The notes below the pieces were generated by a model. That model made no database searches. It saw only the letters and a program-made list of their open reading frames with translations, and had not been told where the DNA came from. Both the position numbers and the translations under genes were made by a program. A stretch of DNA of 64,000 nt from Methanolapillus africanus (GTDB lineage: Archaea; Halobacteriota; Methanosarcinia; Methanosarcinales; Methanosarcinaceae): contig NZ_JAWDKD010000009.1 in NCBI RefSeq assembly GCF_032714475.1, forward strand, positions 1 to 64,000, given 5' to 3'. Within the stretch, counting starts at the first letter, position 1. The number at the start of each line of letters is the position of its first letter. Below, in pieces: positions 51,549 to 60,444 of this stretch.

Positions 51549-53309
51549 TTATTCGATAATCATCAACACATCGCCGTTCGCCACCGTGTCGCCTTCCGCA
51601 ATGATGATTTCCTTCACCGTTCCGCCTTTGGGCGAGCTGACGGCGTTTTCCATTTTCATGGCTTCGATCACACAAATCGGGTCGCCCTCTGACACTTTTT
51701 CACCCACTTTTGTTTTGATGGATAAAATCATGCCCTGCATGGAACTGCAAACAGCACCCGGATGGCCGGCTTTGGAACTCTTGTCGGCGGCCGGTTTTGA
51801 ACCGTTGCCGTTTCCATTACCGTTTGACGAAGCGGCGCCGGATTTTTCGAATCCGATCGGCTCGACTTTAATTTCATAAACGGTGCCGTCCACTTCGACG
51901 CGGAATTCATTCGGAATACCGGAATAATCAGCGACGACAGCTTCTTTGGAACAGGGGCAGGCCAATTCTTCTTCGATGGCCTCGCCTTTGAGGAATTTCG
52001 GGGCGATGGCCGGATACAAGATATAAGTCAAAATGTCTTCTTCGGACTTGGCAATGCCTTGCGCTTCGGCTTCCTTTTTCATCTTCTCATATTCCGGCTT
52101 GAGCAAATCGGCCGGCCGGACCGTAATCGGGCGTTCGCCTTCAATCACGCGGGAAATCATTTCTTCGGAAATCGGCGCCGGAGTTTTGCCGTAGAAGCCG
52201 CGCACATAATCTTTGACTTCTTTGGGAATCACTTTGTAGCGCTCGCCCATGATGACGTTTAAAACGGCTTGCGTACCGACGATTTGGCTGGTCGGGGTCA
52301 CGAGCGGCGGGTAACCGAGTTCGGCCCGGACGCGCGGCATTTCCGCAAGCACGGCGTCGTATTTGTCCAGCGCGTTTTGTTCCTTGAGTTGGGAAACCAA
52401 GTTGGAGAGCATGCCGCCCGGAATTTGGTAAAGAAGAACGTTGGTGTCGATGGTTTCCGAAATCGGGTCGCAGATGGTGCTGTATTTGTCCTTGACGTTT
52501 TTGAAGAAGCGGGTAATTTCTTTGAAAGATTCGAGCGGGATTCCGGTGTCGTATTTTGTGCCCTGAAGCGACGCGACCATCGCTTCCGTCGGCGGCTGGG
52601 AGCTTCCCCATCCGAACGGGGAAATCGCGGTGTCAATGATGTCGACGCCCGCCTCAATCGCCGCATAATAGGTAATCGGCGCCATGCCGGAGGTGCAGTG
52701 GGAGTGTAAACAAATCGGAATGGACACTTCTTGCTTCATGCCGGAAACAATCGCGGACGCTGCGGCCGGTGACAACAGTCCCGCCATGTCTTTGATGCAA
52801 ATGGAATCAGAACCCATTTCCTCAAGCGTTTTCGCCATCTTGATGAAGGTTTCCGTGGTGTGGACCGGGCTGATGGTGTAACAAACCGTTCCCTGAACGT
52901 GTCCGCCGGCCTTTTTGGCGGCTTTGACGGAAGACTGGATGTTTCTGAAATCGTTCACGGCGTCAAAAATACGGAAGATATCGATCCCGTTTTCGTAGGC
53001 TTTGCCGACGAAGCGTTCGACGACGTCGTCCGCATAGTGGCGGTAACCGACGAGGTTTTGTCCGCGCAGGAGCATTTGCGCCGGTGTTTTTTCCATGCGG
53101 GATTTGATTTCCCGAAGGCGTTCCCACGGGTCTTCATTCAGATAACGAATGCACGTATCAAAAGTCGCGCCGCCCCACATTTCAAGGGAATAATAACCGA
53201 CCTTGTCAAGCATTTCAACGACGTCTAACATGTCGCGTGTTCTCATCCGGGTTGCGATCAGCGATTGGTGAGCGTCCCGAAGAACTGTTTCTGTAATTTT
53301 TACGGCCAT
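51549..53309 (-). CDS. pycB: Pyruvate carboxylase subunit B (carboxyltransferase with biotin carrier)
   Basis: Carboxyltransferase subunit (586 residues). The TIM-barrel domain begins ITETVLRDAHQSLIATRMRTRDM and contains the substrate/metal blocks MWGGATFDTC, LRGQNLVGYRHYADD and the biotin-lysine region of the barrel (IKDMAGLLSPAAA). The C-terminal end is the biotin carrier with EAMKMEN, the biotinylated lysine, after a Gly/Asn/Ser-rich linker (GNGNGNGSKPAADK). AGGAGG precedes the ATG. It is the first gene of the pycB-pycA unit. In methanogens this enzyme feeds the incomplete TCA path for glutamate and aspartate. Confidence 0.97.
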   Translation of the reverse strand: MAVKITETVLRDAHQSLIATRMRTRDMLDVVEMLDKVGYYSLEMWGGATFDTCIRYLNEDPWERLREIKSRMEKTPAQMLLRGQNLVGYRHYADDVVERFVGKAYENGIDIFRIFDAVNDFRNIQSSVKAAKKAGGHVQGTVCYTISPVHTTETFIKMAKTLEEMGSDSICIKDMAGLLSPAAASAIVSGMKQEVSIPICLHSHCTSGMAPITYYAAIEAGVDIIDTAISPFGWGSSQPPTEAMVASLQGTKYDTGIPLESFKEITRFFKNVKDKYSTICDPISETIDTNVLLYQIPGGMLSNLVSQLKEQNALDKYDAVLAEMPRVRAELGYPPLVTPTSQIVGTQAVLNVIMGERYKVIPKEVKDYVRGFYGKTPAPISEEMISRVIEGERPITVRPADLLKPEYEKMKKEAEAQGIAKSEEDILTYILYPAIAPKFLKGEAIEEELACPCSKEAVVADYSGIPNEFRVEVDGTVYEIKVEPIGFEKSGAASSNGNGNGNGSKPAADKSSKAGHPGAVCSSMQGMILSIKTKVGEKVSEGDPICVIEAMKMENAVSSPKGGTVKEIIIAEGDTVANGDVLMIIE

Positions 53310-53859
53310 AATTTGCCTCCTGTATTTGATAAAGTGTGATGAGTATAATAGTTGCGATCAGAATCACGAAAGATAATAAATGAAAGAGAGCGGCGCGAAT
53401 GCCGCCAAAATAACGACGGGCTGAAATACCGCGTTTTAAACGAATTAAAATAATAAATTGGATATGGTTTATCAGTTTTTCCCTGATATTTTGAAATTTT
53501 GAAAGTTCCTCCAATCTTTGATCCGAATTTTTGATGCCGATTTATCTGCCGTCACTTCACCCGTATTCCGACAATTTCCGTATTTTTGTAGGGGATACTC
53601 TTGAAGGATAAATCTCAAAAAAAAGGAAAAGACACCATGAAAATTGAAACAAACAAAAGAATGTCAACTATAAATAGATTTTCAGTTGGGTTAACAATAG
53701 AAGGAGGAAAGAAACCGGCGGAAGATTTTTGAAAATGAATTCACAGACCATAAATTGAGAGGATAATAAGATTTATCAGAAAAACGGTATTAGAAAACTA
53801 TATTTTAATGAAAATATATGATAATGTTTTAATAGAAATATATTGATTATTTTTAAAAA
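53310..53859. other. Intergenic region between pycB and the surface-protein array
   Basis: No certain gene. pycB promoter elements should lie near 53320-53420. A 31-codon frame at 53637-53732 has a weak ribosome-binding site and contains a TATA-like CTATAAATAG; I do not accept it as a gene. AT-rich runs at 53770-53855 include a good TATA (AAATATATTG). Confidence 0.5.
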
Positions 53860-54048
53860 ATGACGGAAACAATCAAAGGACGAGTAACAATGACGGATGA
53901 TAAAGGAAATGTACCGGTGCAAAACAATTCTAAAAAATATGTGTTATGGATATTGGTTATTTTAATTTTGATCTTGATTTTCTTCACTATTTATTACTAT
54001 TATATGTTCGGACAGCAAGATTTGACATGCATGTGCGTTAAAAGATAA
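53860..54048 (+). CDS. 62-residue single-pass membrane protein with extracellular CxC
   Basis: A short protein with a charged cytoplasmic head (about 1-25), one transmembrane helix (about 26-47: YVLWILVILILILIFFTIYYYY), and a short outside end MFGQQDLTCMCVKR. This plan (Lys-rich head, Ile/Leu helix, then a CxC right outside the membrane) is the same as the first 60 residues of the three large proteins downstream (LDCKCANP; AICDCEE), so it looks like a stand-alone N-terminus of that family. The start at 53860 or at 53890 (AGGA before it) is open. A T-rich tract follows, so it ends its own transcript. A truncated paralogue is the alternative. Confidence 0.6.
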   Translation: MTETIKGRVTMTDDKGNVPVQNNSKKYVLWILVILILILIFFTIYYYYMFGQQDLTCMCVKR

Positions 54049-54609
54049 ACGTTCATGCTGTTTTATTGTTTTTTGACTTAAATTTCATTTTTTTGCTTTT
54101 CTTATTTTTTATTTTTTATTTTCTTCTTTTTCCGTTTCCTTTTTCTGTTTTTTCATTTCTTCTGTTTTTTATTTATTTACTTTGTTTTTTATTTTGTTTT
54201 CTATTTTTCTTCTATGTTTTCTTCTATTTTATTCTCTATTTTATTCTCTATTTTATTCTCTATTTTTTCATTCACTTTCCTTTTTTATTTTTTCGAATTT
54301 CGGATTTTTTGATCATGACTCATGAGATCTTGTATTATTTTTGATGATTGAGCACAGCAAATTCAAGCTAATAGATATTAATTCGAAAAATATGAAATAT
54401 GTGTAAAATATGCTTATTTTAAAAACGACGACTATATATTATATTTTAAAAATATGAGATATATTACACATAACATATTTATACACAAAATCCATTCTGA
54501 TATAATAATGCGATGAAAATATAGCATAAATATAACATATTGCAAAAAAAATATTTTTAAAAAGAAGTATCCGATTTCAAAAACATTATTTTTGGAATGA
54601 GTTGATGAT
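54049..54609. other. T-rich tract and promoter region before the first GLUG protein
   Basis: From 54060 to about 54300 the plus strand is almost all pyrimidine, mostly T, with a 12-bp tandem repeat CTATTTTATTCT at 54224-54262 (3.5 units). It follows the mini-protein gene at once and suits a U-rich terminator. The AT-rich rest to 54609 should hold the promoter of the first large surface protein; no gene was seen. Confidence 0.55.
54224..54262. repeat. 12-bp tandem repeat
   Basis: CTATTTTATTCT repeated at 54224, 54236, 54248 and in part at 54260, inside a T-rich tract. Confidence 0.8.
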
Positions 54610-57390
54610 ATGGATTCAAAAGAAGAAACAAAATACAAACAAAAGAAATACATCCCGGTCGCAATTATCATTTTATTATTATTGCTGGCCGTTTTCACAT
54701 ATTATTACGTCCAAAACAATGCGGAAGTCAACGCCATGCTTGACTGTAAGTGCGCCAATCCGTCGCCCATCGCCACCGGTTATGAACCAACCGAACCTGT
54801 CAAATCGTCTTCCCCGGACGCCATTCATGTGACGCCGGGCGGAAACGGAACAAATCCGCCGACACCGGGAATCCCCACAATCGCAAGCGTTGAGCTTTAT
54901 GATTATAACCAAGACAACGCAAAATCGCTCCGTGTTGTCTTAAAAATGGATAATCCGAGCATGCAAATTACGGATTTATCAGTGGAATATGAAAATGCGA
55001 ACGATCCGGCAGATAACGGAAGCATTGCGATTGACACGACGTCTCCTTCTCAATTTACAGCAATGGGTGTCAATACCGGAAAATATTTGGTTTCAATACC
55101 GGCCGTTTCCGGCAACCCGTTAGATGAAGTTGGAACTGTTCATTATAACGACACAAGCGATAAAGTTGGTTACTTAAAAACCTATGAATATCACTTTGAA
55201 ATTAATACCGATGCAGGCATTTCAAAAAGTTCTTACTACCCATTCCAATCAGGTACAGGAGTAGTATCATCTCCGTTTGAAATTCAAAATATCGTTCAAT
55301 TTGATGCGTTGAGATACCATACAGGAAACGACTCCGGTGGAAGATACTACGCTGTGACAAAAGATATTGATTTTCCGTCGGAATGGAATAACAATTCAGC
55401 GGGCGATCGTGCGTTATCCGATGGAACCGGATGGGTTCCGATCGGAGGAAATAAAACGGCAGCACCATCCCCATACACTCCATTTTATGACACAGACGCC
55501 TTTAGAGGAAATGTCGATTTCAAAAATAAAACATTTTCGAATTTTATAATCCAAACTGAAAAACCGGCAGCCGGTTTATTTGGCTCAATTGGTGGAATTT
55601 ACAAGAGAAATAATACCACTGACGTTTGGGAATTTTACAGGAAAGCCGAAATTAAAGATTTGAAAATAACGTCAATGACCATAAAGAACGCAGGTACAAC
55701 AAAACCGGTCTCTGTTGGTTCATTGACCGGATATGCGAACAATTCGACAATTAAAAATATCAACGTCACGATGGAAGTTGAAGGTAAATCCGTTGCGGGA
55801 GGACTTGCCGGATATATCGTTAACTCAACGGTCGATGATTCAAGAGTTACGGGAACGGTGGCAACGTATGAAATCAGTGCAGGTGGACTTATTGGATCAG
55901 CCTATGATTGTTCAATTAATAATTCTCATTCCGTAACGGATGTCACCGGAGGGAAGAGTGGAGGGACAAACACAAATCAAACGGCCGGACTTATTTCAAA
56001 CATGGCGGGTACAAATATTAAAGACTCAACTTCAACAGGAACAATTTCCGGATACGGCCATACAGGCGGTTTAGTGGGAATAATCTATTACGGATATCCT
56101 TTCAGCAGCACAGGGTCAAAGATCATAAATTCATCACATACAGGAGATATTTCCGGCCGGAACATGACAGGCGGGCTTGTCGGGATTGCCAATGGCGGGG
56201 AAAACCTTCTCATTGAGGATTCAACGGTAACCGGAGATATTACAATATCCTTTTTGCGGTCACAAGATGAAGGTGTTGGCGGACTTGTCGGCCTGTTTAA
56301 TACCTACAACTCAACAATCAAAAATTCGTCTTATGTCGGGAATATAAGTTGTGTCGGTACGACAACGAAACAGAAAGACATAGGCGGTCTTGTTGGATTT
56401 GGTTTTTCATCAAACGTCACAGTAATCGATTCAAAAGCAGAGACCAATATTACTGTGAATTACGCGGAAAATGTCGGCGGAATTGCCGGAGAAACGCATA
56501 CCACGTGGACGATTGAGAATACAACCGCAATTGGGAATATCACTGCTGTGAACATTGGTCCCAACACGGCAAATATGATAAATGCCGGCGGACTTGTTGG
56601 AGATTTTAGAAACAATTCAACAATTATTAATTCGTCTTCAATGATGAACATTAACGGGGCAAACGATACAAGCCTGAGCGGAAGAAGTTATGGCGGTCTG
56701 GTCGGATCTTCAACCAATGACAGCAAAATTATAAATTCGTATGCTGCCGGAAATGTAACAAGTAATGGAATGCGTGTTGGTGGCCTTGTTGGAAGTACTT
56801 TGGGCATTGTTATTGAAGATTCATATTCCACAGGAACTGTAAAGGGAAGAGGAGAAGTTGGTGGGCTGATCGGAAACGTGACAAGAAATGAAGATCGAAA
56901 TCAATTAAATCCTTTAATCATCGAGAAAATTCACCCGGCATACATCAGCAACAGTTACGCAACCGGAGACGTAATAACAACCGATACGGACAACGGCGGT
57001 CTTTTCGGAAGAATCGGATCCAATGTGACGATTGAAAATTGCATTGCTTTGAATACAAATATTTCAGGATATGATCGAATCGGGCGTGTTTACGGCTCAA
57101 TTGCGACCGGTGCTGAAAACAATTCCATCAGCAATAATTATGCTTATGAAAACATGACCGTCGCTGTATCCAGATTCAGCACATCGGGCACTGTTTCTGA
57201 AAATACCGGAACAAACGGTTTGAATGTAACAGCCGCTCAAGCCAAATCTCTAACTTTCTACACAGATCCGGCAACATTAAACTGGAACGACGGAACGACT
57301 GTCTGGGAGATCAGAAGCGGATATCCGCTTCCGGTTTTAACCTGGCAAACTACCGTCCCGGCAAACCCGCCGGCTTGGGCGACGGCTTGA
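54610..57390 (+). CDS. GLUG-repeat surface protein, paralogue 1
   Basis: 926-residue protein anchored by one N-terminal helix (about 15-37: VAIIILLLLLAVFTYYYV) with the rest outside. CxC (LDCKC) follows the helix, then a Pro/Gly-rich spacer, an immunoglobulin-like or similar domain to about residue 210, then a domain with FEIQNIVQFDALRYHTGND, and from about 290 to 860 a long series of GLUG-type repeats (GGLVG....I.NS....G.I), which in other proteins form a right-handed beta helix, often in adhesins. The end SGYPLPVLTWQTTVPANPPAWATA is shared with paralogue 2. There is no C-terminal anchor. The first ATG lacks a strong ribosome site. Confidence 0.9.
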   Translation: MDSKEETKYKQKKYIPVAIIILLLLLAVFTYYYVQNNAEVNAMLDCKCANPSPIATGYEPTEPVKSSSPDAIHVTPGGNGTNPPTPGIPTIASVELYDYNQDNAKSLRVVLKMDNPSMQITDLSVEYENANDPADNGSIAIDTTSPSQFTAMGVNTGKYLVSIPAVSGNPLDEVGTVHYNDTSDKVGYLKTYEYHFEINTDAGISKSSYYPFQSGTGVVSSPFEIQNIVQFDALRYHTGNDSGGRYYAVTKDIDFPSEWNNNSAGDRALSDGTGWVPIGGNKTAAPSPYTPFYDTDAFRGNVDFKNKTFSNFIIQTEKPAAGLFGSIGGIYKRNNTTDVWEFYRKAEIKDLKITSMTIKNAGTTKPVSVGSLTGYANNSTIKNINVTMEVEGKSVAGGLAGYIVNSTVDDSRVTGTVATYEISAGGLIGSAYDCSINNSHSVTDVTGGKSGGTNTNQTAGLISNMAGTNIKDSTSTGTISGYGHTGGLVGIIYYGYPFSSTGSKIINSSHTGDISGRNMTGGLVGIANGGENLLIEDSTVTGDITISFLRSQDEGVGGLVGLFNTYNSTIKNSSYVGNISCVGTTTKQKDIGGLVGFGFSSNVTVIDSKAETNITVNYAENVGGIAGETHTTWTIENTTAIGNITAVNIGPNTANMINAGGLVGDFRNNSTIINSSSMMNINGANDTSLSGRSYGGLVGSSTNDSKIINSYAAGNVTSNGMRVGGLVGSTLGIVIEDSYSTGTVKGRGEVGGLIGNVTRNEDRNQLNPLIIEKIHPAYISNSYATGDVITTDTDNGGLFGRIGSNVTIENCIALNTNISGYDRIGRVYGSIATGAENNSISNNYAYENMTVAVSRFSTSGTVSENTGTNGLNVTAAQAKSLTFYTDPATLNWNDGTTVWEIRSGYPLPVLTWQTTVPANPPAWATA

Positions 57391-57405
57391 GAGCATTCCT
57401 TAATG

Positions 57406-57440
57406 AAAGATTTTCATTTTGAAAATCTTTTCTTTTTTCT
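57406..57440 (+). terminator. Hairpin terminator after GLUG paralogue 1
   Basis: AAAGATTTTC (57406-57415) pairs perfectly with GAAAATCTTT (57421-57430) and is followed by TCTTTTTT. The same hairpin recurs after paralogue 2. Confidence 0.85.
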
Positions 57441-57467
57441 TATTTTTTCCTTGGGAGAGATGACTTT

Positions 57468-60164
57468 ATGGATTCAAACGACAAAAATTCAAAATATCGG
57501 CAAAAAAAATACATTCCGGTCGCAATTATCATTTTATTACTATTGTTGGCCGTTTTCACGTTTTATTACATTCAAAACAATGCGGACGTCAATGCCATGC
57601 TTGACTGTAAGTGCGCCAATCCGTCGCCCATCGCCACCGGTTATGAACCAACCGAACCTGTCAAATCGTCTCCCCCGGACGCCATTCATGTGACGCCGGG
57701 CGGAAACGGCAGTGGCGGCGGCGGAAATATACCGGCAGTGACGACGATTGCAGGCGTCGAACTCTTTGACTACAACCAAGATGGCGCCAACACGCTTCGC
57801 GTCGTTTTGAAAATGAACAGTCCAAGCTTATCAATTTCAGATTTGTCCGTCAACTATGAAAATGTGAATGATGAAACGGATAACGGAACGATTGCCATTG
57901 ACATAATCACCAATATGGATAGTAATTACAGCGTCCCGGGAACGTATTTGGTTTCAATTCCGGCAGCAGGGGCCGGAAATCCATTGAGTGCGGTCGGCAA
58001 TCCGGAAACTTATGAATATTATTTTACAGTCAACACCGACGCCGGTATTTCAAAAAGCGTCAATTATCCATTCCAATCAGGAACCGGTGCTGACGCAGCG
58101 AATGCTTTTGAAATTCAAAACATCGTTCAATTTGACGCACTTCGATATTATACAGAGACAAATGGCTCAGGGAAATACTTTGAAGTCACAAAAGACATCA
58201 ACTTCCCGGAAGATTGGAACAATGCCTCTCATGCGGATTATGCAACATATGGTCGCGCCAAAACAGACGGAAACGGCTGGGTGTCGATCGGCGGAAATAA
58301 AACGGCGTCACCGATCACAGCCGGCGGAGACGTTGATCGGTTCCAAGGAAATTTGAACGGAAACAACAAAACATTCTCTAACTTCACCATCCGGTCCTCC
58401 GCATATAGTGCCGGTTTGTTCGGATCAATCGGCGGAACAGGCGTCGCTCAAAAATCCGAAATAAAGAACATCAAAATCGAAAAAATGACGGTTCAAACGT
58501 CCGCTGCGACAAAACCATCCGTTACCGGCTCGTTGGCCGGATACGCCAACAACACAACGGTTTTGAACGTCTCTTCTTCATATTCGACAATTGAGGGAGG
58601 AACACGTGTCGGCGGGTTAATCGGACAAATCAATAATGTCACCGTTAACAATTCAAGCGTCAACGGACCCGTCCGCTCAACACAAGATAATACCGGCGGA
58701 TTGATTGGTGCGGGGACCAATTCGTTAATAAACAATTCTGTATCCGTTTCAGAAATTAATGCCGGAAAAGCCGGAAGCAGCGACAGTACCGCCGGCGGTA
58801 TTATTGGTTTAACAAATATGGTTAATATCAACAACTCGGTTCACACCGGAAATATTACCGGATACGACTATGTCGGTGGAATTGTCGGATATTGGCAAGG
58901 TGCTAATATTTTTATTGAAAATTCAGAACATACAGGGGATATAAATGCCCGGCAAGTCATCGGCGGCATCGTCGGACTCGCCACAACCGGCGAAACATTC
59001 AAAATTAAGTCATCGAATGCAACCGGAAATATTTCCGTCGGCGCCGCATCCGGCCAAGATGGATCCGGCGGAATTGTCGGGAAGATAAATAAAAACAACA
59101 CTTTGATTGAGGATTGTCATTATGTCGGCACGATTAACGGCACGAGTAATAAAACAAACGTCTATCAAGGCATCGGCGGAATTGTCGGATATAGTGTAAA
59201 TAAAAATGGAACAATCATCAATTCGAGTGCGAACGTCGAAATCAACGTATTAAAAGGAAGCGGAATCGGCGGAATTATCGGACATACCGTCTTTGAAGAT
59301 TGGAACGTGATTAACTCGACGTCCTGTGGAAACATCACTTCGGAAGATATCGGGACAGATATTTCAGACTTGGTCAGTGCCGGCGGTTTGGTCGGAACGA
59401 TGAGAAACAACACATGGATTGTCAATTCCTCTTCATCTATCAATATCAATGGAAAAACGGTCGGGGATGTTTCAGACTATGGCGGACTTGTCGGAACATC
59501 CGCAGCCGGCGGAATTGTCAATTCATACGCCACCGGAAATATTGTCGGAAACAAAGCTCGAGTCGGCGGACTTGCCGGCGTGACGTCCATGATCCAAATT
59601 GACAATTGCTATGCCACTGGAAATGTGGCCGGCGGCACTCAAGTCGGCGGTCTTGTCGGAAACCTTGCCCCCAGCATCATAAAGGACGACCCGATAGATT
59701 TGAACCTCATTACCGGATATATTCCATCCTATTTGAATAACAGTTATGCAACCGGAAACATCACCGGAACACATACTGTCGGCGGCCTTGTCGGCGAAAC
59801 GTCTGCATCGGTCATTCAAAACAGTGTGGCGTTGAACGGAGAAGTGAACGGTATCGACGCCGGAAGAATCTATTGTTCAAAAACTTTGTACCAGCCGAAT
59901 AATGATATTACTTTAATAAACAATTATGCCTACGGCGCTATGACGACGACGGCCAGTAGCGGTTTTAACTACAAAACATTAGATAGAAAAGACGGAGCCG
60001 ATTTACCATCCGCTTCCGATGCAAAAACCCTGACGTTCTACGAAGGAACACTTGATTGGAACGACGGAACGACTGTCTGGGAGATCAGAAGCGGATATCC
60101 GCTTCCGGTTTTAACTTGGCAAACTACCGTGCCGGCAAACCCGCCAGCTTGGGCAATAGCATAA
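57468..60164 (+). CDS. GLUG-repeat surface protein, paralogue 2
   Basis: 898-residue paralogue with the same plan: charged head, transmembrane helix (about 15-37), LDCKC, a Pro/Gly spacer, an N-terminal domain, then GLUG repeats (about 275-840) and the shared end. The first 65 codons and the last 35 are almost the same at DNA level as in paralogue 1 (including long runs without a change), whereas the middle differs in nearly every repeat. GGGAGAG lies upstream of the ATG at 57468. It follows paralogue 1 after 77 bp that include a terminator, so each gene probably has its own transcript end. Confidence 0.9.
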   Translation: MDSNDKNSKYRQKKYIPVAIIILLLLLAVFTFYYIQNNADVNAMLDCKCANPSPIATGYEPTEPVKSSPPDAIHVTPGGNGSGGGGNIPAVTTIAGVELFDYNQDGANTLRVVLKMNSPSLSISDLSVNYENVNDETDNGTIAIDIITNMDSNYSVPGTYLVSIPAAGAGNPLSAVGNPETYEYYFTVNTDAGISKSVNYPFQSGTGADAANAFEIQNIVQFDALRYYTETNGSGKYFEVTKDINFPEDWNNASHADYATYGRAKTDGNGWVSIGGNKTASPITAGGDVDRFQGNLNGNNKTFSNFTIRSSAYSAGLFGSIGGTGVAQKSEIKNIKIEKMTVQTSAATKPSVTGSLAGYANNTTVLNVSSSYSTIEGGTRVGGLIGQINNVTVNNSSVNGPVRSTQDNTGGLIGAGTNSLINNSVSVSEINAGKAGSSDSTAGGIIGLTNMVNINNSVHTGNITGYDYVGGIVGYWQGANIFIENSEHTGDINARQVIGGIVGLATTGETFKIKSSNATGNISVGAASGQDGSGGIVGKINKNNTLIEDCHYVGTINGTSNKTNVYQGIGGIVGYSVNKNGTIINSSANVEINVLKGSGIGGIIGHTVFEDWNVINSTSCGNITSEDIGTDISDLVSAGGLVGTMRNNTWIVNSSSSININGKTVGDVSDYGGLVGTSAAGGIVNSYATGNIVGNKARVGGLAGVTSMIQIDNCYATGNVAGGTQVGGLVGNLAPSIIKDDPIDLNLITGYIPSYLNNSYATGNITGTHTVGGLVGETSASVIQNSVALNGEVNGIDAGRIYCSKTLYQPNNDITLINNYAYGAMTTTASSGFNYKTLDRKDGADLPSASDAKTLTFYEGTLDWNDGTTVWEIRSGYPLPVLTWQTTVPANPPAWAIA

Positions 60165-60205
60165 AAACATTCATAAAAACATTCCTTAAGCGGTCTCTTA
60201 AACAC

Positions 60206-60240
60206 GAAAGATTTTCATTTTTGAAAATCTTTCCTTTTTT
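60206..60240 (+). terminator. Hairpin terminator after GLUG paralogue 2
   Basis: GAAAGATTTTC (60206-60216) pairs with GAAAATCTTTC (60223-60233), followed by CTTTTTT. It is the same hairpin as at 57406 with one added pair. Confidence 0.85.
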
Positions 60241-60352
60241 CTTATTATTTAAAAAACAAATATCTTCGCCGATACCTCATGATTATTAGAATAATAGGTA
60301 TCAATTGCATTAGATTTTTATAATATGTCTTTTTTTCATTGTTTGCGCCTTG

Positions 60353-60375
60353 TTGTATACAATACGTATAAAATA
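60353..60375 (+). promoter_or_regulatory. Promoter candidate of GLUG paralogue 3
   Basis: Palindrome TTGTATACAA (60353-60362) directly before the TATA-like GTATAAAATA (60366-60375), about 75 bp ahead of the start at 60445. The palindrome could be an operator; the distance suggests a leadered mRNA. Confidence 0.4.
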
Positions 60376-60444
60376 AAACGCAAATTATTATTTTTATATA
60401 AATAATTCAACCGATTGCGGTTGTTTTTAAAAAAGGTGAATCCT

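Noticed and set aside
53637..53732. 31-codon frame with a weak ribosome-binding site
   Set aside because: Too short to judge, contains a TATA box, no similarity seen.
54066..54344. 92-codon Phe-rich frame
   Set aside because: It reads a T-rich terminator tract with a 12-bp tandem repeat.
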